DNA of 64,000 nt from Plasmodium relictum (lineage: Eukaryota; Apicomplexa; Aconoidasida; Haemosporida; Plasmodiidae), in contig NC_041689.1 in the NCBI RefSeq assembly GCF_900005765.1, positions 682,001 to 746,000 on the forward strand, read 5' to 3'. Of the stretch, positions 51,601 to 63,479 are shown piece by piece. Below the pieces are notes generated by a model. That model saw only the letters and a list, made by a program, of their open reading frames with translations, was not told the origin of the DNA and made no database searches. The position numbers and the translations under genes were made by a program. Every line of letters begins with the position of its first letter. The first letter of the stretch is position 1.

Positions 51601-54600
51601 TTTCTTGTAATTAGTTTCACTTTTAACACAAACATTATCATTTTTATCTTCACTAAAGCTATTTTCTCTACTCTTGCTACTTTTTTCACAACTGCCTTTT
51701 AATGGATCATTGGAAGAATCGATATAATTAGAACTGTTTACGCTATTAACCAAGGAGCAATTTTTATTTGTGTTATTATTACTGTTGCTGTTATTATTGT
51801 TGTTATTAATACTTTTTTTTTCTTTATATGTTTTCTGTTCAATTGAATTCCCTTTAACTTTTATTTTTTCTTCTGCTTTTATCATATTTTTAGAACTTTT
51901 TTCTTTTTCGATATTGAAACACTTTTTATCCTTTTTTAAACTATTTTTATAAATATATTTTTTATATTCTTTCATTAAAATATTCTTATCGTAACTTTTA
52001 GTTATAATTACATCGTCATCTAGGCAATTAGCATGAAATTTTTTGGAACAAATAAAGCATTTAACACCCCAGTAAATGTTTATCATATTTTCTTCATCCA
52101 TTTTTTTTTTTTCTTTTTCAGAACTTAATTCATATATAGATACAGATAGATTATTAGTATAATGGTCATATCCTTTCATAAAAAATATTTTACACTTACA
52201 AATAGAACATTCATCATTTCTTTTTAAAATGTTATCATTCATTTCTTTTTTTTTATCATTCTTTTCTAAAATATCAAATCTTTCAAATTCTTTAGTAGTT
52301 TTTAATATCTTTATATTGTAAAAATATGGAGAATACCATCCTTTTATATCTGAAAAAATAAAATCATTTTTTTTTTTATCATTTTCTTCATCTATCCCAT
52401 TTTCATAATTTGTAAATGCTTCTTTGTCTTTTATAAATTTTTCATTATCCTTTTCTTTATCGTTTTCATCCATTTCATTATTTCTATTATTTTCATTTAC
52501 ATCTTCATTGTCACATAAATTATATACAGAATTATTTGCATATTTTTTCATGTCATTAAAAGAATTATTGTTTTTTCGTATATTCAAAAATGAATTATCG
52601 TTGTTTTTTATATGACTAATTTCTTTATTTATACTTTTTGGTGTATCACTTTGTATACTATATCTATAATTTTCTATGTGATGAATAAAAAATTGCTTAT
52701 ATTTAGGAGAATAATATTTTATAATTCCTATTTTAACGTGTCTCTTTTTTTTATTATCTTTTTTTAACTCAAAGCTTACACGGTATCCGATATACTTAAA
52801 GCCTTTTTCTTCATCTTTTAACTCAATATATTTATTGGAAGAGTCATTTTCCGCTTTTTTTTTTTTTTTTCTTTTCATTTCATCTAATTTATTTTCAAAC
52901 ATATGATATTTCCCATCTTGTACTTGATACATTACATTATAGTTATCTAATGATTCCTCTATTATACAATTAAAAAATTTTGGTTTTTTAAAAAGCACCT
53001 CATTTTCATCAATATTCAAATTTTCTAAAAAGAGGACATTTTGAACTTTTTTTAATAATTTTAACTTTTTTTTTATATTGCTATTATTTGTGTCTAAATA
53101 AAACTTTGTTTTTTCTTCTGATCCTTTTATCATATTAATTATATCTTTAATTTTGTGAACGTTAAAATAAAATTTTTTTTTTTCATTATATATAAAACCC
53201 GAATAGTTGCATTCTTCTACATTCTGACTTTCTTTTTTCCTTTTTATTTTCAAATTATTTCTGTTTTTATTTTTTCTTATATTTAAATTCAAACTCTTTT
53301 CGGTAATATTTCCATTTATTTCATTAACTTTTCTCTTTTTTGACGTGCTATGTGAATTTCTTTTTTTTTTTTTACTAATATCTAATTTTTTTTTTTTTTT
53401 ATTAAAATCATATATATTTTTGTAAGGAGATATATTTTCTTCTTTATTATTATTGATTTTCATATTTTTTTCCCTCAATGTTTTATGATTTTTTTCCTTT
53501 TTAATAGTTTTTGTTGTTTTTCTAAGCTCTCTTTCTCCTTTACTATAATTATCATTCAAATCATTTAACGTATTATCAGTGGTTTTGCTTTCTTTATATT
53601 TATCATTATATACTCTTGATATATTTTCTTCACCTATATCATTATTTATAATATTTATTTCATCTGTATTTTTATTAAATAAATTTATTCCACTGGAGTT
53701 TTGGTTAAATGAATTTAGTTCATTCATACTATTATGAACTGAACTTATATCATTTGTATTATTTTCTATTATATTTTCTTTTTTTATATTGATATTTGAC
53801 TTATTTTCATTTATAGTATGAACTTCAGAAACTTCATGTTTTTCCTTTTCGTTGGTATAAGTATCATAGTCAGAAAATATGATTTCATTTATTTTTTTTA
53901 ACTTTTTTAAATATTTTAAACAAAAAACTTTCAAAAAGTTAACAGCATAAAATTTGTCATTATTCTTTATATATAACGTATCACTTTCAATTTTTACATT
54001 TTTATCACTTAAAACAACATCTTGTATAGCTATTATTTGTAATATATTTTTTTCTAGTTTTTCACTATTTAATATTAAAATTCGAAAATAGCAATCTTTT
54101 ATAATTTTGTAAGTTAAGAAATATTTTTTTCTCTTATTTGTAACTATTTTCCCTTTTTTAAGAAAAATATCATTATAAAAACTTTCAAATATGGTTTCAT
54201 CATATTTTATAAAATTTTTTAAACTTATTTTTAATTCTTTATTTGTTCCTTCTCCTATTTCATTTTTTTCTATTTCACCTTTATTAATATCTTTGTTACT
54301 TAATTCTTTTATTTGCTCATTAAATTCTTGGCATTTTTCTTCATTTATTTCTTTATTTGATTTTTTATATGTTTCTTTACATTTTTTTTCATTTAAAATG
54401 TTACATATCTTTTCATTTTGTTCATTATCTGGTTCTTCCTTCGTTTCTTCATATTTTTTTTCACTTATAACTTTGCATATATTTTCATTTATTTCTTTAT
54501 TTGACCTTTCATTTGTTATCTCATATTTATTTTCATTTATTTCTTTGTCCGATTTTTTATTTTTCTCTTCATATATTTTTTTAATTTCTTCTTTATTCAA

Positions 54601-56589
54601 GTTTTCATTTGTTTCTTCACATGATTTATCACTTATTTCTTCATTAGACTTTTTTAGAATAAATTTATTTGTTTTTTCTTCTATATCTTTATTTATTTTC
54701 TTATTTATTTTTTCATATGATTCCTCACTTTTTTTTTTATCCGCTTTATCATTTATCTTTTCATAAGTATTTTCACATACTTTTTCACCTATTTCTTCAT
54801 TTTTTTTCTTATCTTTATCAAATACCTTTATATTAACCTCTTCATATATCTTTTCATTTTTTTCTTCGCTTTTTTCTTCATACATTTCTTTAATATTTAT
54901 TTCAAATAAATCAATTTTTTCATTTTCCTTGCATTCTAAGTTTATATGAGTATCAATACTGTTCTTTGAATTATTTTCTTTAAAAATATTTTTATATTCT
55001 TCACTTTTTATATAATAATTATTTTCAATAACTTTGTTCACTGTATCTTTTTCTAAATTATTTATGTTTTGTAATTTTTTTTCTTTATATTCCTTTATAT
55101 TCATTATTTTATTATATTTTATTTTGTTTAACTCATTTTCCTCTAAAGTATCAACTGGTAAATGGATACATTTACTATTATTCTGTACGTTCTCATACTC
55201 ATTATCATTCTTATTATTCAATGCAATTTCATTTATTTTTATCTCCTCTTTATTTTTTATTTTATTAGTTTTTTTCCTAATTTTAAAATCTTTATTTCCT
55301 TTAAAGTTAATATTATATTTTCTTTTTTGAATACTTCTTAAAGAGAAATTATAGTTTGCATAAGGAAAAAATATATTTTTTTTTAAAAATACTTTATTTT
55401 TTCCAGCATTAATTAACTTTCTTTTTTTATATATATTAAAAAATAATTCATAAATTTTCGAGAAATTATTAACTGGAGTATTTTCTTCATTATTATATTG
55501 ATATTCCTTAAAGCACTCGTCATAAAACAATATGTTGTAAATATTTTTTTTTTTTTTTTTTTTTTTTTTGGGAGAATAACTTATATTTGTATCTGAATAT
55601 GAGCTTTTGGCTTTATTTATATCACATTTATAACTAAATTTATAACTTTTGTGATCACTACTATTTGTAAAATAGGTAGATTTTGAATTTTTTTTGTACA
55701 TGAAAAGAGTATCAAACCCTTTGCTACTCTTAAATTTACAATTAATATTCTCTAACGGATTCAAATTAATATTTTTTAAAGAATCACAATTAAAAAATCT
55801 ATTCGGTTTTGAATTATTTACATCAGAATCAGAACTTTTTTCTTTAATTAAACTTTTTAAAAATATATTTTTTTCACTTTTTTTTTTATCCATAGAGATT
55901 AATAAATAACTAGATTTCCTTCTATTATTTAAATCTTTTTCTAAATTAATAGAAGCATCGGAAAAATTATTTTTTAAACTTTTTTTATTTTCTAATCTTT
56001 CAGGTTTACACTTTTTATATGTATTCTTCATTATTTTCTTATTTTTAATAAGTTTATTTTCCTTCAAATTCTTGTCATTTAATAATTTCTTACTATCATT
56101 TGATTCAACAATTTTTTTTTTTTTTAAATCAATTATATTAATGTTTGTTTTACTAGATGCATTATTTTCAATTTTCAATTTTTTACTTTTACTTTTACAA
56201 TTTTTTCTATCCAATACTTTACTTTTGTAATTATGACAACTAGAAGAATCAACATTTAATAAATTTCTGCTTTCTATTTTTGAAAAATCATTGTTATTAT
56301 CATTTAAAATTTTTTTTTTATTTTTTAATTCTTCAACTTTATCATACACTTTATGAATGCTATAATTTTTACTGCTATATATAATTTTATTATTTTTTAA
56401 TTCAAATAAATCATTTCTTATATTAATTTGTGTTTTCTTTTCATTTTTACTCTTCCCTTTTGTACCATCTTTAATTTTTAATGTGTTCATAAGTTCGTTG
56501 GAAGTATGACCTTTTTCTTTTTTTTGAGTAATTTCAGTTTTATCATGTCTCAACTTTTTTATTTTTTTTTTCTCTTTCAGTTTATTCAT
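36648..56589 (-). CDS. SET1: SET1/MLL-like histone H3K4 methyltransferase (multi-PHD, bromodomain, FYR, SET)
   Basis: Giant nuclear protein. Six exons: 56589..37763, 37649..37532, 37446..37285, 37197..37027, 36924..36817 and 36722..36648 (19,461 nt, 6,486 residues), all GT-AG with matching phase. Order: Lys/Glu/Asn-rich N-terminus; Tudor-like segment (about 1266-1310); Cys/His PHD-type block [14 protein letters not shown] (about 1458-1520); PHD cluster (about 1750-1903); bromodomain (about 1905-2000, [20 protein letters not shown]); another PHD region (about 2560-2850); long Asn-rich spacers; an extended PHD (about 5273-5510, [21 protein letters not shown]-like [19 protein letters not shown]); FYRN/FYRC (about 6090-6195); SET domain spread over exons 3-6 ([37 protein letters not shown]); and post-[19 protein letters not shown]-bromo, ePHD, FYR and SET together give the trithorax/MLL arrangement. 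SET1 writes H3K4 methylation at active promoters. The first ATG of the long exon is taken as start; an upstream exon is not excluded. Confidence 0.95.
42461..42710 (-). repeat. NEIKN-type tandem repeat in SET1
   Basis: Coding minisatellite at residues about 4630-4710. There are 30-bp units (peptide [10 protein letters not shown], about four copies) next to 42-bp units ([14 protein letters not shown], about three copies). High nucleotide identity between units suggests recent slippage or unequal exchange. Confidence 0.85.
43375..43600 (-). repeat. Lys/Glu-rich low-complexity segment in SET1
   Basis: About 70 residues (around 4330-4403) of EKEKEKEKK-type sequence, probably a long charged single helix or disordered spacer. 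On the plus strand it is nearly pure TTTTTC. Confidence 0.85.
46815..47330 (-). repeat. Asn/Ser-rich minisatellite in SET1
   Basis: Units of the NDNIISSN and [20 protein letters not shown] types (residues about 3090-3258). A 60-nt block around 46984-47043 recurs directly downstream (47044-47103) with no difference that I can see. Long spurious open frames on both strands result from AAT/ATT-only composition. Confidence 0.9.
55544..55569 (-). repeat. 26-nt adenosine tract inside the SET1 coding sequence
   Basis: On the coding strand an unbroken A26 run encodes most of a nine-Lys stretch (residues about 341-349, SPKKKK...NIYN). The reading frame continues on both sides with normal codon use. 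Confidence 0.9.
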
Positions 56590-58277
56590 GTTTATTTTTT
56601 TTTTTATTTTCAGTTGTAAATTTTTTATTACAGCATCTTGAATTTTTACTTAATTTAAAAATATATATATATATATTTTTAAATTATATTTTGATCATTT
56701 GAATTTTTTAAATATTCTATATTTTAATAATATTTAAAATAAAATAACATAAAAATTTTCTTATTCCATTCATTTTCCATAATATAAAAATCATAAAAAT
56801 ATTAAAAATTACGTCAAATATTTCAAAATATTATTTATTTAAATGAAAAAAAAAAAAAGGAAAATATATTTTACATATAATTTTAGTCAATATAATTTAA
56901 GTTTAAAAAATAATTATATTTGGCATAATATTTTAATTATTCTTTAAATTTTTTTGAATAATTTTCTTTTAAGAATTTTTTTTTTTTTTTTTTTTTTTGA
57001 TTTTTAGAATTAAAAAAATATTGAAGAGATAAATAAAAAAAAAAAATATAAATCACATAACTGATAAAATCTAAACACTTTTAACTATAAAAAAAATAAC
57101 AGAAATGTAATATAATTTGTGTATTTTTCACAAAAAATGAAATATGAATAAATATTTATTTTTTATTTGTTGAAAAAAATTACAATAAATTTGTCATTTT
57201 AAATAATATTTTCCATAAAAAAAAAAATACTTTTATCTTTTATTATTCCTTTTTGCCAAAATTTTCTTCATAACTTTAATTAAAAAGTTAATGTATGATT
57301 TAAGTATTTTAAAATTAGTTTTTTAACATTTGAATGCCATTATTCATTATTAATACGCAATTAAATATGGAATCCAAATTAAAGAGAAAAATGAAATTAT
57401 GTAAAAAATGATATAGAACAAACTAATACATAATTATTTCTGAATTTTTATCTAGTATATATATACATATAAATATAACATAAATAGCATTTGCTTTTAA
57501 AAAAGAAATTACTTTCAATGATATGAAGAAAAAAAAAAAAATAAGAGTTTAAGTGTAAATTGATTTGGTTAACTTAAAAAGTATTTATACTTAAAGAATA
57601 AAAAGTGAATAAGCATAAAAAAAAAATATTAAAAAGATAGAATTTTAAAAGAAATAATCAAAATATTTTAGAGCATAATTTTTTTACACTGAAAAATATT
57701 ATGTAATGAAATATTTTTTTAAATATCATAAAAATATCTAAAAATTTAAATATAATTATACTTATGTGTTAAATTTTAGTAATTTCTTAAAAGTTTGTTT
57801 CTTGAATTAAAAAGGTTGAAAAATTGGTACCATTTATAAATATAACTGATTTAACAAAATTTTTTAACTAAGTTTTATCTTCTATTATCATAAAAAATAT
57901 TTTATTAAAAATAGATATTAAAAGAGTTAAATACAAAAAAAAAAAAATAAGATTAAACATTACAATAAAAATTTCAATATAAAAAATAAAATATAAACAA
58001 ATATTTTTTTAAAAAATATTTATAAATGTGCAAATTTTTTTAAAAAAAAATATGAGAAATTACATAAAAATTTCTGATATTTTTAAAATTTATTTTTCTT
58101 ACTATTTTTTATTAAAATTATTTTACCTTATATTAATTTTTTGAAAATATCTTACATTTTAATTTATTAATTTTAGATTATTTTATTTTATTTTTTTTGC
58201 ATATTATTAATGTTCTTTTAATTTTTTTTATTTTTATTCTTTTCATCATACATAAACATATATATATATATACAACT
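56590..58277. other. Intergenic: SET1 promoter side
   Basis: About 1.7 kb between the SET1 start and the RRP7-like stop, both on the minus strand. It shows AT-rich sequence, a T24-type run around 56980-56998 and no coding sequence that I could support. It should contain the SET1 promoter and leader. Confidence 0.65.
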
Positions 58278-59247
58278 TTAAGTTTTTTTTTTAATTATTT
58301 TTTTATTTGTGTTTAATTTTTTTTTTTTAAATGTGACATTTTCATTTTTAAAATTTTCTTTTTTTCGAAATAAGTAAAAATTTTCATGAATTTTTTTTTT
58401 TTTTTTTTTCTTTAAGTTGTTAAATTTTTCGTTTTTTGAAGAAAATATAGAATTTATAAATTCTTGCTTGTCTGAACTTCTTTGAACAACTGTGAATCCA
58501 TCTTCGTCTACTGTATCTTTTTTTTTTTTTACTTTGTTTTCTTTACTTAAATTTAAAATGTCATTAATAATTATTTTTCTTCCTTTATACAAATTATAAT
58601 AATTATCATAATATTTTTTTATATAATATAAAAAGTTTTTTTTCTCAAAATTTATAATAAAAGGTGCTTGATTTTTGCATTTAAAATAATCATTTATAGG
58701 GACACTACATGATAAAATATTCTCTATTATATGTTTTTCTTCATATGTTATATATATACAAAAAGAAAATTTTTTAAAGTTCATCGATAAATGCTTCTGT
58801 TGTAAAACATTAAAAGATTTTATAATTCCAAATTTTGAAAAAAATGTTCTTAATTCTTTTTCACTAATTATATTATCAAGTACAGCCACACATAAAGTTT
58901 CTTCGTAAAACTCATTAGAAATATCTTTACAATTTGCTATTAACAACTATAGTAAGTAGAATAAAAAAATTAAGCATTTATGTAAAAGATATATATATTT
59001 TTTTTATGCGTTATTTATATATAGAACAAGAAAAAATAAAGATACAATATAAAGAATATATATAAAACTAAAATATATATTAACGCAAATTTAATATTTC
59101 ATATATGTAATTTTAGCATTCATTCTATTGTTTTCTTTTCTGGATTCTTATTGTTTTATATTATTTGTTTTTTACGTTAAAAGTTATAAAGGGATTATCT
59201 TCTGCTGAGATATTTAAAATACGAAAATATTTTATAATGTTTTTCAT
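58278..59247 (-). CDS. RRP7-like ribosomal RNA-processing protein
   Basis: Two exons: 59247..59176 (24 codons, phase 0, MKNIIKYFRILNISAEDNPF) and 58946..58278; 246 residues. Exon 2 has no ATG at its beginning and is preceded by TACTATAG, which requires exon 1. Residues about 40-125 look like an RRM: ETLCVAVLDNI, the helix ISEKELRTFFSKFGIIKSFNVL and FCIYITYEE. After a Lys-rich linker, VDEDGFTVVQRSS (about 170-182) and a C-terminal Lys-rich helix with FYLFRKKENFKNE resemble the Rrp7 C-terminal domain. Rrp7/RRP7A acts in the UTP-C/CURI module in 40S subunit assembly. The family call rests on motif order only; a generic RRM protein is the alternative. Confidence 0.65.
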
Positions 59248-60478
59248 CTTATAAAAAATTAAAATAATTAAAAAAAAAAAAAAAAGCCAAAATGAGGAAT
59301 GAATTTTATATTCTATATCATTATTATATATCAACAAAAAGAAATTTTATAAACATACACAAATTTTTCTGTTTTTATGAGAAAAAATTGTTAAAAATTT
59401 GAAAATTTAGATAAATTTTTTTAAAAATTTTTTAAAATAAATAAAAAAAAAAATTCAATTATCACAACAACGATTATGTATATAAATTTATATAGCAAGA
59501 TTTTACATACCGAAGTTTTTTTTTTTTTTTTCTAATTTTGAAAATATACACGTGCTTAAATTTTAAATTAGCTCTTGAAATATTTAATACAAAAAATTTT
59601 TTAAGGTATTTAAAATTTTTTTTTTTAATATAAATTTTAATTTTCATTTCTTTTTTATATGTGATCAAATATTCTTTTCTATTTTATTATCATTTTTTTT
59701 TTATATATATACTTAATTTTTATTTCTTTATTTTTACTAATTGTTAATTTTAGTCTCTATATTTCTATATATTATTAATATGAATTTATTTTCTTAATAT
59801 TTTTGTTCTTTTTTTTAATATATATATTTTTTTATACGTATTATTAATTTTTAATATTATTAATAAATTAGAATTAATTTTAACACCTTTTTTTAATATA
59901 ATTTTAATCAGAACAAAGTTTCTATTTCTTGTTAATTGTTTTTTTTACATATAATTATTAAGATATAGTTTCTTTTTTTTATTTCCATATTTTCTTTATT
60001 TTTTAAAAAGCAAAAAAAATTCCATATTCTTTAAAAACATAGGTTTTATAGCATCCCTCCGAATTTATTCTTATTAACATTCAGTTTTTATAAAAAATTT
60101 ATTGTAAATCATATTTAAATTAAAAATATTGTTTGAAATATAAAAATATTGCCAATTATATTTTAAGTAAAATTTTTATTTTCTAACAATATCTATTCTT
60201 TTTTTATCTGTGTATGATCTACCTATATTATTCTATATAAATAGGATAAAACCTAGATATTTAGTTCTATGCCTTTTTTTATTTTTTTTTCATAAACCTA
60301 TAGGTAAATATTTTGTTATACAGATGAAATAATTTTCATTCTATTTTAATAATTCTAAAGAATCATGTAAAAAAATATATGTATTATTTTTTTTTTTTTT
60401 TCTTTTTATAAATAATAAACAAATAATTATAAATTTATATTTTTTTTTTATTTTTTATAGTTTTTCTATTTTTATAAA
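59248..60478. other. Divergent intergenic region (RRP7-like / AAT1)
   Basis: About 1.2 kb with T-rich and A-rich runs. It is the likely location of both promoters. An AT-driven open frame at 59474-59668 is not supported as a gene. Confidence 0.65.
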
Positions 60479-62443
60479 ATGAATGAAAATGGATTATCAA
60501 ATGATTTTCATTCTAATAAAGAAAGCAGAAACACTTTGGATAAAATACTGAACTTAGATAATAAAAAAAATTATATAAATATTGATAAAAGTAATGATAA
60601 AATTTCAATGAAAAATAATAATAAAAATGCAACTTCAAATAATAACGATTATTTAATAGAATATAAAAATCAGAATATTCATTCAACTAATAAGCAAGAT
60701 GAAAAAAAGATAAATAAAAAATTACAAAATGGTAAAAAAGTAGAAGAATTTACATATAAAAATGAAAAGAGAGTTAATAAAGATGAATATATATACATGA
60801 ATGATGATAACATAAATGTATATCCACCTTATTATGAAAGTAATCAAAGTGATTATTACAATAACGAAAATAAGCATATTGTAAATGAAACAACAGTTGA
60901 AAGTAAAAATGAAAAAAATAAAAATAAAAACTGGAAAGGTAGAACTTTTAGCCGTTTCACACCTGGGGGAGTACGATCTAGTACAGTATTATTTATATGT
61001 ACAGCTATAGGTGTTGGCTTTTTATCAATTCCATATGTGTTTTCAAAACTAGGAATAGTTTTAAGTTTAATTTTGATATTCTTTAACGCGATTGAATCAT
61101 ATGTTACTACAAATATTTTATGTTTATCATCACTAGAACATAATACTTTTGTATATGGGAATTTATTAAAGAAAATTGGTAAAGATTATCATAAAACTAT
61201 TATTGATATAGGCTTATCTTTTGGTTTTTTTTCTAGTTTTATATTAATTTTAATCTTAATGAGTGATTTTTTAAGTAGTATATTTTCTGTATTCAATTTT
61301 CCAAGTTTTTTATGTAATAATATATTTATAGTGATTATCATATGCATCTTAATTCTGCCAATAACATTTAGAGATCAGGTAGGATCACTTAATTATTTTC
61401 TTACTTTTTCATTATTTTCCTTATCAGTTACTGTAATAACAATAGGTATTCAAGCATATTCTTATTTTAAAATATTGGAAAATAAAAATATTGTATTATT
61501 CAATTTAGATAGAAGTTTTTTTAAATGTTTTAATGTTTTACTATTTTCTTTTTCTCAACAACCTAATGCTTGTTTTATAACAGGGCAATTTAATCAGCCA
61601 ACTCATAGAAGAATAAATAAATCAGCATATAGAAGTATTTTGTTACAGATAATTTTTTATACATTATTTGGTATTCTAGGATATTTATCTTTTCTAAATA
61701 CAGCAAAAGATAATATTGTATTGAATTATGAAAATACAAATGTATCCATTCTCTGTTGTAAATTCCTTTTATCAATAACTTTTTTTTTTTCAATACCTTT
61801 AAACTTTATGGGATCTTATCAAAGTTTGTTGTCTATATTTTTAGGGATACGTAATATCTTTTATAAAATATATTTTTTTATTTTAAGAAGAAATAGATAT
61901 ATTACAAACTTATCATCAGTTTTACGAAATGATTCAGTTGATCCGTTAGAAGAAATTACACTTAATAATTTTACTGATGCTTCAAGTATGCATGAATCTG
62001 AAGCATACGACAAAAAGCAAAGAATTTTTGTTTCAACTGTTGTTACTATTATATGCGCTTTTATAGCATGTAAAGTAAAAAATTTAACCAATGTTATTGG
62101 AATAGGAGGAGGAATTACATCTACTCTTATATCATGGTAAAATATAAAATATAAATGCAAAACAATGTTACATATATATATATATATATATATTATTTTT
62201 TTATATTTTTTATAATATAAAAAATTTTAACTTATAAAAAAATATAATTTTTCTATTTTCTTTTTTCAATAATAAACTTTTTTTTTTTTTTTTTTCAGCT
62301 TTTTACCGAATTTGATTTATTTCAAAAATAGAAAAAATGTTGAAAATAAGTTTAAAAGATATATAACTTTATTTATGCTAATCTTTTTTTCATTTATGGG
62401 ATTTTTTTCTGTCATCATTACTACATTAAACTTAGTTATTTAA
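60479..62443 (+). CDS. AAT1: Amino acid transporter AAT1 (AAAP/SLC38-type)
   Basis: Two exons: 60479-62136 and 62299-62443, joined in phase 2 (TG|C); 600 residues, about the length I recall for P. falciparum AAT1. The first about 155 residues are a charged, Asn/Lys-rich cytosolic tail. The transporter core starts at about residue 158 with TPGGVRSSTVLFICTAIGVGFLSIPYVF, the typical first helix of amino acid/auxin permeases. About ten further membrane helices follow (e.g. IGLSFGFFSSFILILILMSDF, IFIVIIICILILPITF, SLFSLSVTVITIGIQAYSYF). The hydrophilic loop between the late helices contains DPLEEITLNNF. Exon 2 supplies the last helix, LFMLIFFSFMGFFSVIITT. In P. falciparum the orthologue sits on the digestive vacuole membrane, and its variants affect chloroquine response. 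That role here is inference by orthology. Confidence 0.9.
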
Positions 62444-63479
62444 TAAAAAAATAAAACAATCTTTTTTCTTTTTTTTTATTTCTAGAACTATTTATTAACA
62501 TAATATCAATTAAATTTTTTTTCTTACAGTGGTATATTACTTCACATTTTTAAGTGTAACAAAATAAAAAAAAAATATATTATTTTTTTAGAAATGAAAA
62601 ATAAGTTATTTGTAAAATAAAAAATAAAAAACATATAAAATCAGCAAATGAAAATATGCATAAAATTAAGTAATAAATTAACAATAGATATATAAAATTT
62701 AACTATAAAAACTAAATTATATAAAAAAAAAAGAAAAAAATGCTAAAACTGATAAATAAAAAATTAAGTATATAGCATAAAAAAATAAATATTGAAATGA
62801 AAAAAAAAAGTTCTGTCTTATTTTTAAGACAAAATATCATACATATAAAAAATATTGTAAATGAAATTTTAAGCATTTTAAACTTTTCTTTTAAAATCAT
62901 ATTATGTAAAGTGAAGACCACAATCTAGAATAGTAAAAATTAAATTATAAAAAATAAGAAAATTATTAAAAATTACACAAAAGCTTTAGAACGAAATAAA
63001 ATTAAGAAAAAATCATTTACTTGAACTAAAAAAAAAATTTGTCTGAATTCACTTAATTATATAAATTGTTTCTTTTTTAAAAATAAAATAATTTAAAATT
63101 TCAATATTATTTATTTAATTTTTCTTTTTTCTTTTTTAAAATAAATAATATTCTGTCTTATGTATAATGACAAGATGAATTAATAATTTATATTTTATTA
63201 ATAAATTTAACATATTAAGAGAATCTATTATTATGTATATGCGGTAATAATACATTTATATATTCTGTTAAATGATTCAGAATATAAATATTAACTATTT
63301 TATCAATTTTTATGTATTTATGCATATCTAACAATATTATTATTTATAATACTTATATAGATTTTATTTACTATCCTTATTTTTTTTTTGTAATTAATTT
63401 GATTAAAATTCTACGAAATGTTTGTTAATTTTTTTTTTTTTCTTTTTTTGTATCTACACAAATTTATCCTTTTCTTCAA
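62444..63479. other. Convergent intergenic region
   Basis: About 1 kb between the AAT1 stop (+) and the 3' end of the gene entering from the right (-). AT-rich, with no coding or RNA signal seen. It presumably contains both 3'UTRs. Confidence 0.6.
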
